From a bacterium (GTDB lineage: Bacteria > Bacillota > Clostridia > Christensenellales > CAG-138), in NCBI GenBank assembly GCA_029218485.1, contig JAQXRK010000222.1, positions 1 through 26,945 on the forward strand: a stretch of DNA of 26,945 nucleotides, given 5' to 3'. Shown one piece after another: positions 21,265-26,945 of this stretch. The notes beneath the pieces were generated by a model. That model ran no database searches. It was not told where the DNA came from and saw only the letters and a program-made list of their open reading frames with translations. Each line of letters starts with the position of its first letter. Positions within the stretch are counted from its first letter, which is position 1. The position numbers and the translations under genes are program-made.

Positions 21265-21269
21265 TTTTT
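21240..21269 (+). terminator. Intrinsic terminator of the structured ncRNA
   Basis: GGAGTCCGG (21240-21248) pairs with CCGGGCGTCC (21255-21264) with one bulged base, then TTTTT (21265-21269). It separates the ncRNA from the transporter operon promoter. Confidence 0.85.
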
Positions 21270-21277
21270 GGATTCGA

Positions 21278-21307
21278 TTGACAGGGATTTGAACGGCTTT
21301 CTATAAT
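21278..21307 (+). promoter_or_regulatory. Promoter of the sugar transporter operon
   Basis: TTGACA (21278-21283), 18-base spacer, TATAAT (21302-21307), giving a leader of about 60 bases. I saw no convincing cre (CcpA) site nearby. Confidence 0.85.
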
Positions 21308-21372
21308 GATTTCACTCTTTTAAGCACACGGCACTTCGCACATCGAAAAATCAAAACATGGAGGAAGGATCA

Positions 21373-22764
21373 ATGAAGAAGCTCGTTTCACTCGCTCTCT
21401 GTCTCTTGATGGCCTTGTCGCTGTTTGCCTGCACAAGCCAGCCTGCGGCGGGGGGACAGCCCGATGCTGCGGGCGCAGTACCGCCGGATGGATCACAGCC
21501 GGATGCGGCCCAGTCGCAGCCCGGCGGCGAGACCGAACCGGACGCGGACAAGCCCTATGCGGGCGTCACGCTGCGCGTCATACTCGCAACCCACGACTGG
21601 ACCAGCGCGATCGAACCGAAGCTGGCCGAGTTTGAGGAGGCCACCGGCATGAAGGTGGAGTTCGAGGTCTATCCCGAAAACCAGCTGAGCGATAAGCTGA
21701 ACGTGGAGCTCGGCTCCGGCGGACAGTACATCGACGCGTTCATGTGCCGCCCGCTGCAGGAGGTGCAGCAGTTCATCCAGAACGGCTATCTGGCCGAGGT
21801 TGGCGACCTGCTCGCGCAGCCCGATTTCCAGAAGGACGACATTATCGCCGCCGCGCTGAACGGCTATGCCTACAACGGCGCCGACGACGGCAAGTTCTAC
21901 GGCGTGCCGCTCGTCACCGAGCGCCAGGTGCTCTTCTATCGGAAGGACCTGTTCCAGAAGGCGGGCATTGCGGTACCCACGAACCTTGATGAGCTCATGG
22001 AAGCGGCGCAGCGGCTGAACGGGATCGAACCGGGCGTCGTCGGCTTCACCGGCCGCGGCAAGGCGAACCCTGCCGTGACCCAGTTCTCGACCTATCTGTA
22101 CGCCTTTGGCGGCGACTTCATTGATTTTTCCACCAATACCGCAACGATCAACACGCCCGAGGCGGTGCAGGCGTTTGCCTACTATGGCAAGCTCCTGCGC
22201 GAGTGCGGCCCGGCCAGCTCCACCAACATGCACTGGAACGAGTGCGCCGCGCTCTACTCGACCGGCGGCGCCGCGATGTGCACCGATGCGGACGCCATCT
22301 GGCAGTCCTTCTGCGGTCCGGAGACCGAGGTCTATGAGAACGCCGGTTTCGCCGTCAGCCCGACGAACGCGACGTGGAGCATCTGCTCCTGGGGCCTCGG
22401 AATTTCCGCAAACTCGCCCAACCGGGAGGCCGCAATGGAGTTCGTCAAGTGGGCGGCCGGCGTGGAGATGACGAAGTACACGCAGACCGCGGGCATTTCC
22501 TCTGCCCGCAACTCCGCCTGGGCGGATCCTGACTGCACGGCGAACTATCCCGAGGAGCTGCTCGCCGCGATCCAGAAGGGCAACGAGATCGCCACGAAGG
22601 CCTATGACCGCCCGATGACCACATCCGTTGCGCAGGCGCGCGACATCATCGGCACCGTCATCACCACCGCCATCGAGGGCGGCGATGTGCAGGCCGCGGC
22701 CGACCGGGCCAACGCGGAATTCCAGGCGATTCTGGACGCGGACCTCGCCGCGAGAAACGGCTGA
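21373..22764 (+). CDS. ABC transporter substrate-binding lipoprotein (sugar, CUT1 type)
   Basis: Captures a carbohydrate outside the cell for the ABC permeases encoded next. The 463-residue precursor begins MKKLVSLALCLLMALSLFAC, a lipoprotein signal with lipobox LFAC and Cys20 as the lipid-bearing residue. An Ala/Pro/Asp/Gln/Gly-rich linker (about 21-65) leads to a family 1 extracellular solute-binding domain: FEEATGMKVEFEVYPENQLS, GKFYGVPLVTERQVLFYRKDLFQKAGI and PNREAAMEFVKWAAG are typical. GGAGGAAGG precedes ATG 21373. First gene of the operon; a strong hairpin after it may raise its level over the permeases. The sugar cannot be named. Confidence 0.93.
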   Translation: MKKLVSLALCLLMALSLFACTSQPAAGGQPDAAGAVPPDGSQPDAAQSQPGGETEPDADKPYAGVTLRVILATHDWTSAIEPKLAEFEEATGMKVEFEVYPENQLSDKLNVELGSGGQYIDAFMCRPLQEVQQFIQNGYLAEVGDLLAQPDFQKDDIIAAALNGYAYNGADDGKFYGVPLVTERQVLFYRKDLFQKAGIAVPTNLDELMEAAQRLNGIEPGVVGFTGRGKANPAVTQFSTYLYAFGGDFIDFSTNTATINTPEAVQAFAYYGKLLRECGPASSTNMHWNECAALYSTGGAAMCTDADAIWQSFCGPETEVYENAGFAVSPTNATWSICSWGLGISANSPNREAAMEFVKWAAGVEMTKYTQTAGISSARNSAWADPDCTANYPEELLAAIQKGNEIATKAYDRPMTTSVAQARDIIGTVITTAIEGGDVQAAADRANAEFQAILDADLAARNG

Positions 22765-22797
22765 AGCCGGACGATTCCACTCTTCATCCAGCGCGAT

Positions 22798-22826
22798 GGG
22801 GCGGCGGGATCCCCGCCTGCCGCCCC
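22798..22826 (+). other. GC-rich hairpin between binding protein and permease genes
   Basis: GGGGCGGC (22798-22805) pairs with GCCGCCCC (22819-22826), extended by an inner GGG/CCC. There is only a weak U-rich stretch after it. This position is typical of hairpins that protect the binding-protein mRNA or cause partial termination, giving more binding protein than permease. Confidence 0.7.
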
Positions 22827-22900
22827 CCATTTCTTCCATTCTCCGGGGACGAATCCGACCGATCCGCTTTCGATACCATCTATAAAACGGGGCAATTCCT

Positions 22901-23782
22901 ATGAAACAATGGATTGACAAACACCTGCGGGCGATTTTTGTTACCCCCAGCATCCTGTTCATCCTGCTGATGATCGTGGTGCCGCTGGTGTACAACTTCG
23001 CCATGAGTTTCACGGACTGGCAGATGTCGGCCATCAAAGCGCCCAAACTGACCGGTCTGGCCAATTATACAGAGGTTTTGAAGGATGCGCGTTTCCTGCA
23101 TTCCGTGGGCAGAACGATCGTCTTTTCCGGCATTGCCATCGTGCTCGAGACCGTGCTTGGCGTGGCGCTGGCCGTGCTGATCAACCGGGAGTTTCGCGGC
23201 CGCCGGCTCGTGCAGGCGCTCATGCTGCTGCCCGTTGTGGCCACGCCCGTCGCCATGGGCATGGTCTGGAACCTGATGCTCGAGCCCTCCATCGGCATCG
23301 GCAACGTGATCGTAAAGGCGCTCGGCATGCGGCCAAGGGCGTTTCTGTCCACAACGTCGTTTGAATCCATGTTTTGGCTGATCATGATCGATGTGTGGGA
23401 GTGGACGCCGATGGTCATGCTCATGGTTTACGGCGGCCTCATGACCATACCGCAGGACCCCTATGAATCGGCGCGCATCGACGGCGCGGGCAGATGGAAG
23501 GTCTTCACGAGGATCACGCTTCCGCTGGCAAGCCCCACCATCCTCATCGCAATGCTCATGCGGCTCATCGACGTCGTCAAGACCTACGACATCATCTACG
23601 CCACGACGGGCGGGGGGCCGAGCTTTGCGACGGAGACCATCAACATCTACGGCTATCTCAACATGTTCTCCTATTACCGCTTCGGGAAGGCGGCGGCCAT
23701 CTCGGTGCTGTTCTTTATCGTGGTCATGGCGATCGGCTGCGGGTTCCTGAGGGTGAAATCCAGAGTGGAGGTAGAGTACTGA
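22901..23782 (+). CDS. ABC sugar permease (MalF/UgpA-like)
   Basis: Inner-membrane permease subunit. The 293-residue protein has six membrane segments, beginning FVTPSILFILLMIVVPLVYN, with the first-segment and FTDWQM layout of CUT1 permeases. The cytoplasmic EAA loop ESARIDGAGRWKVFTRITLP (about 188-207) contacts the ATPase. ATG 22901 has only a weak GGGG upstream, so translation is likely lower than for the binding protein. It overlaps the next permease by one base (TGATG). Confidence 0.95.
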   Translation: MKQWIDKHLRAIFVTPSILFILLMIVVPLVYNFAMSFTDWQMSAIKAPKLTGLANYTEVLKDARFLHSVGRTIVFSGIAIVLETVLGVALAVLINREFRGRRLVQALMLLPVVATPVAMGMVWNLMLEPSIGIGNVIVKALGMRPRAFLSTTSFESMFWLIMIDVWEWTPMVMLMVYGGLMTIPQDPYESARIDGAGRWKVFTRITLPLASPTILIAMLMRLIDVVKTYDIIYATTGGGPSFATETINIYGYLNMFSYYRFGKAAAISVLFFIVVMAIGCGFLRVKSRVEVEY

Positions 23783-24603
23783 TGCGGGGAAAGGTGCCTG
23801 CCACCATCGGCAAATACGTTCTGATCTATGGCGTGCTGTTCATCACGATCTTTCCGCTGCTCTGGATGCTGCTGGCCTCGTTCGAGCCGCACCAGGCCAT
23901 CATCAACCAGGCGAACCACGGCCTGCTGGAGTTTGAGCCGACGATCGGGAACTACGTGAGCGTGATCCGCGAATACGACTTTCTGACCTATACGAAGAAC
24001 AGCCTGATCGTTGCCGTGCTCGCCACGGCGTTTTCCCTCGCGATCGGCCTGCCCTGCGCCTACGCCATTGCGCGGTTTCGGATGCGCAGGTCCGGCGTGG
24101 TGGTGCTGCTCGTGCGCATGATCCCCGGCATCTCCTTCCTGCTGCCGTGGTTTTCGATCTTTGCAAAGCTCGGCCTGCGCAACACCTTTACCGCGCTCAT
24201 CCTCTCGCATATGCTCATTGCGCTGCCCTTCATCGTTTGGATCATGATCCCGAACTTTGAGGCGATTCCAAAGGATCTCGAGGAGGCGGCCTGGATCGAC
24301 GGATGCACCAGGGGGGAGGGCTTTTTGCGCATCGCGCTGCGCCTCTCCACGCCGGGCATCATCACCGCCTCGCTGCTGTCGGTCATCTTTTCCTGGAACA
24401 ACTTCATGTTCTCCTTCACGCTGGCGGGCCGCGATACGACGACGCTGCCGGTGGCCATCTTCAACTTTGTTTCCTACGCATACATCGACTGGGGCGGGCT
24501 GATGGCGGCCTCCGTGCTGATCACCCTGCCCATCATGATCCTTTCGCTGTGCCTGCAGAAGTACATCATCAGCGGTCTGACGGCGGGCGCGGTCAAGGGC
24601 TGA
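23782..24603 (+). CDS. ABC sugar permease (MalG/UgpE-like)
   Basis: Second permease subunit, 273 residues with six membrane segments: YVLIYGVLFITIFPLLWMLL near the N-terminus, then the periplasmic NYVSVIREYDFLTYTKNSL stretch typical of MalG relatives. The EAA loop EEAAWIDGCTRGEGFLRI is present. GGAGG at 23767-23772 and the TGATG junction with the first permease fix the start at 23782, although the frame is open upstream. No ATPase gene follows; a shared MsmX/UgpC-type ATPase elsewhere in the genome is expected for CUT1 systems of this kind. Confidence 0.95.
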   Translation: MRGKVPATIGKYVLIYGVLFITIFPLLWMLLASFEPHQAIINQANHGLLEFEPTIGNYVSVIREYDFLTYTKNSLIVAVLATAFSLAIGLPCAYAIARFRMRRSGVVVLLVRMIPGISFLLPWFSIFAKLGLRNTFTALILSHMLIALPFIVWIMIPNFEAIPKDLEEAAWIDGCTRGEGFLRIALRLSTPGIITASLLSVIFSWNNFMFSFTLAGRDTTTLPVAIFNFVSYAYIDWGGLMAASVLITLPIMILSLCLQKYIISGLTAGAVKG

Positions 24604-24636
24604 TGCCCGAAAAGCGGCAAAGAGGAGGTTTGCAGG

Positions 24637-25701
24637 ATGAAAGCACTGGTCATGCACGCATACGGAAAGCTGACATATGAGGACGTTCCGACCCCCGCGG
24701 CCGGGCCCGGCGAGGTGCTGATCCGCCTCAAGGCCTGCGCGGTCTGCGGCAGCGACGTCCACGGCTTCGACGGCAGTACCGGGCGCCGGAAGCCGCCGGT
24801 CATCATGGGCCATGAGGCGTCCGGGGTGGTCGCGGCCTGCGGCGGGGGCGTGACGGCCTACAGGCCGGGCGACCGGGTCACCTTCGATTCCACCATCTAC
24901 TGCGGCGACTGCGCGATGTGCCGCGCCGGAAAGGGAAACCTGTGCAGCAGGCGCCGGGTTTTGGGCGTTTCGTGCGACGAGTATCGCCAAGACGGCTGCT
25001 TTGCGGAATATGTGGCCGTTCCGGAGCGCATTCTGTACAGGATTCCCGATAACGTGAGCTTCGTGCAGGCGGCGATGGTCGAGCCGCTTTCCATCGCCTA
25101 CCACGCCGCGACGCGCACCGCCATCGGCCCGGAGGACACCGTTGTCGTCGCGGGCGCCGGCACGATCGGCCTCATGGCGGTTCAGGTCGTCCGCAGCTTC
25201 GGCGCCGGGCGCGTCATTGCCGTGGATATCGACGGCGGCCGGCTCGCGCTTGCAAAGGAGAGCGGCGCGACCGACTGCATCCATGCCGGGGCGGGCGATG
25301 CGCTGGAGCGGATTCTGGCCCTGTCGCCGGATGGGGCGGGCGTGAGCGTCGCCATTGACGCTGCGGGCAACGAGGCGACCATGAACCTCTGCATCCGCTC
25401 CGTCGGGCTGGACGGCCGCGTGATCCTGATCGGCAATACGGCAAGGGATGTGCATTTCCCGCTCCAGTATGTGGTCACGCGCCAGATCAGCCTGTTCGGC
25501 TCCTGCGCCTCCGCGGGAGAATACCCCGCCTGCCTGGAGCTGATCGCCTCCGGCAAGGTCAAGGTGGACGGCATGATCTCCCGGGTTGTTCCGCTTTCCG
25601 AGGGCGACCGCTGGATGCGCAGGGTCTGCGGCCGGGAGGACGGCCTGACCAAGATCGTTTATCTCTGCGACGGCGAATCGATCGCGGAGGCGGCCCGATG
25701 A
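24637..25701 (+). CDS. Zinc-dependent MDR alcohol/polyol dehydrogenase
   Basis: A 354-residue medium-chain dehydrogenase of the sorbitol/threonine dehydrogenase type. Catalytic zinc residues are Cys37 (ACAVCGSDVHG), His59-Glu60 (MGHEASG) and Glu149 (VEPLS). The structural zinc lobe has Cys89, 92, 95 and 103 (CGDCAMCRAGKGNLC). The NAD site is VAGAGTIGLMAVQ (171-183), with Asp after IAV in IAVDID suggesting NAD rather than NADP. GGAGG precedes the ATG, 33 bases after the permease. It overlaps the next gene by ATGA. Context suggests oxidation of the imported sugar or polyol. Confidence 0.93.
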   Translation: MKALVMHAYGKLTYEDVPTPAAGPGEVLIRLKACAVCGSDVHGFDGSTGRRKPPVIMGHEASGVVAACGGGVTAYRPGDRVTFDSTIYCGDCAMCRAGKGNLCSRRRVLGVSCDEYRQDGCFAEYVAVPERILYRIPDNVSFVQAAMVEPLSIAYHAATRTAIGPEDTVVVAGAGTIGLMAVQVVRSFGAGRVIAVDIDGGRLALAKESGATDCIHAGAGDALERILALSPDGAGVSVAIDAAGNEATMNLCIRSVGLDGRVILIGNTARDVHFPLQYVVTRQISLFGSCASAGEYPACLELIASGKVKVDGMISRVVPLSEGDRWMRRVCGREDGLTKIVYLCDGESIAEAAR

Positions 25702-26816
25702 AGAGGATCAGAACGGCGGTGATCGGCTGCGGCAAGGTCGGCCATTTCCACGCGCAGGCTTACCGCCGCATCGCAAAGAGCGAGCTGACCGCCTGCTGTG
25801 CGGCCACCCGGTCGCCGCGCGCCGAAGGCTTTGCAAAGCAATATGATATCCCGCTCTATACGGATCTGGAGAGGATGGTGCGGGAGACGGGCGTGGAAGC
25901 GGTGTCCATCTGCACGCCGCACCCGAGCCATGCGGCGCTCGCGGTGCGCTGCTGCGGGCTGGGCCTGCACATCGCGGTGGAAAAGCCGCTTGCCGCTGCG
26001 CTGGAGGACTGCGACGCCATTCTTGAAGCTGCAAAGCGCAGCAGCGTCGTCGGCACGACCATCTGCCAGCGCCGGTTCTACCGCCCGGCCATGCGCATTC
26101 GCGAGGCGCTGGACGCGGGCAAGCTCGGCAGACCGATCCTCGGCACGGTCAATATGCTGGGCTGGCGCGACATGGCCTACTATCGCAGCGATCCGTGGCG
26201 CGGCACCTGGGCGGGCGAGGGCGGCGGCGTGCTCATCAACCAGGCCCCGCACCAGATCGATCTGCTGCTGTGGTACATGGGGGAGGTCGCGGAGCTCTAT
26301 GGCATGTGGGACACGCTGAACCATCCCGAACTGGAGGTGGAGGATACCGCCATGGCCATCATCCGCTTCCGAAGCGGCGCCATGGGCAACATCGTCGTGA
26401 GCAACTCCCAGAACCCCGCGCTCTTTGGCAATGTGCGCGTGCATGGATCCAACGGGGCCAGCGCCGGCGTGCAGACGGATGGCGGCGCCATGTTCATCGC
26501 GGGCGTTTCCGGCATTGCCGAGCCGCCGGTCAACGACCTCTGGACCATCCCGGGGGAGGCGGAGCTGCTCGCGCGGTTCAAAGCGGAGGACAGCGCCCTC
26601 TTCAGCAGCGTGGACATGATCCACTATCACGAGCAGCAGCTCTCCGATTTTCTCGACGCGATCCTCTCCGGCCGCAGACCGCTCATCACGCTCGAGGACG
26701 GCCGCAGGACGGTGGAGCTGATCACCGGCATCTATCGCTCCCGGCGCGACCACAGGCCCATCGCCTTCCCGCTCGCGCCCGAGCACGCCGGGGATATGGA
26801 CGGCCGGCTGCGGTGA
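25698..26816 (+). CDS. Gfo/Idh/MocA family oxidoreductase
   Basis: A 372-residue NAD(P)-dependent sugar or cyclitol dehydrogenase. N-terminal Rossmann motif AVIGCGKVGHFHA (7-19), ICTPHPSHA (71-79), the family EKP motif at 95-97 (Lys96 catalytic), and NQAPHQIDLLLW (181-192) with the His185/Asp188 pair typical of the C-terminal domain. Family members act on inositol, glucose, hexosamines or other sugars, so the substrate is open. ATG 25698 overlaps the dehydrogenase stop by four bases. With the transporter and the zinc dehydrogenase it makes an uptake-plus-oxidation module. Last complete gene of the window. Confidence 0.94.
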   Translation: MKRIRTAVIGCGKVGHFHAQAYRRIAKSELTACCAATRSPRAEGFAKQYDIPLYTDLERMVRETGVEAVSICTPHPSHAALAVRCCGLGLHIAVEKPLAAALEDCDAILEAAKRSSVVGTTICQRRFYRPAMRIREALDAGKLGRPILGTVNMLGWRDMAYYRSDPWRGTWAGEGGGVLINQAPHQIDLLLWYMGEVAELYGMWDTLNHPELEVEDTAMAIIRFRSGAMGNIVVSNSQNPALFGNVRVHGSNGASAGVQTDGGAMFIAGVSGIAEPPVNDLWTIPGEAELLARFKAEDSALFSSVDMIHYHEQQLSDFLDAILSGRRPLITLEDGRRTVELITGIYRSRRDHRPIAFPLAPEHAGDMDGRLR

Positions 26817-26847
26817 CGGCTCGGCCGGGCGGAGAAGAAACAGCGGC

Positions 26848-26875
26848 GGGCGGCCACTTGTGCGGGCAGCCGCCC
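26848..26875 (+). terminator. Possible terminator hairpin at the end of the sugar operon
   Basis: GGGCGGC (26848-26854) pairs with GCCGCCC (26869-26875), 31 bases after the last stop. There is no U-run, so it may be a stability hairpin. The final bases to 26945 are GC-rich with no gene or other signal I can support. Confidence 0.45.
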
Positions 26876-26945
26876 CGGCAGGGTGGGGGCAGCGGCCCAT
26901 GGGACCGCAGGGGCGGGGAAAATAGGTTGGTTGGTCCGCCCAGAC

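Overview
The window looks like a chromosomal segment of a high-GC anaerobic member of the Clostridia (Firmicutes). The evidence is Gram-positive style gene content (RicT, QueH, DUF421/DUF4363, a Clostridia-style ZTP riboswitch, a CUT1 sugar transporter without its own ATPase), strong AGGAGG ribosome binding sites, clear TTGACA/TATAAT promoters with 17-base spacers, and very GC-rich third codon positions. I cannot name the genus.

Layout. (1) Positions 1-6280, minus strand: a purine operon, purE-purC-purF-purM-purN-purO-AICAR formyltransferase. It is read from one strong promoter through a ZTP (pfl) riboswitch that runs into an intrinsic terminator. The last two steps of IMP synthesis are made by two separate proteins: a standalone AICAR transformylase and an archaeal-type PurO cyclohydrolase. 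The usual fused PurH is not used. (2) 6335-8703: a 58-residue basic protein with its own promoter, a two-way terminator, and a MATE exporter plus SRAP/HMCES-type DNA-repair protein on the minus strand. (3) 8746-11105: a large Old Yellow Enzyme-type flavin/Fe-S reductase, then a 17-base tandem repeat in a convergent gap. (4) 11127-12219: a DUF421/DUF4363 membrane pair. Divergent from it is a plus-strand operon of dCMP deaminase, a ThyX-family thymidylate synthase with an altered signature motif, and QueH. (5) 14158-15394: an unknown membrane protein and a degraded minus-strand remnant of a phage-type gene. (6) 15436-19667, minus strand: PH-like membrane protein, Orn/Lys/Arg decarboxylase-like protein, DNA polymerase III delta', RicT. 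This is a shortened version of the yaaO-tmk-yaaQ-yaaR-holB-yaaT block, and its first gene appears to be read from a leaderless mRNA. (7) 19749-21307: tRNA-Asn, a zeta-toxin/XRE cassette of lower GC, and a structured non-coding RNA of about 240 nt with its own promoter and terminator. (8) 21278-26816: a carbohydrate uptake and catabolism operon of lipoprotein, two permeases, a zinc-dependent dehydrogenase and a Gfo/Idh/MocA oxidoreductase.

The most promising unexplained items are the structured RNA at about 21029-21264, the ThyX with RKR in place of RHR, and the palindromic control region between the XRE-zeta cassette and that RNA. All family calls come from reading motifs by eye; no database search was run.
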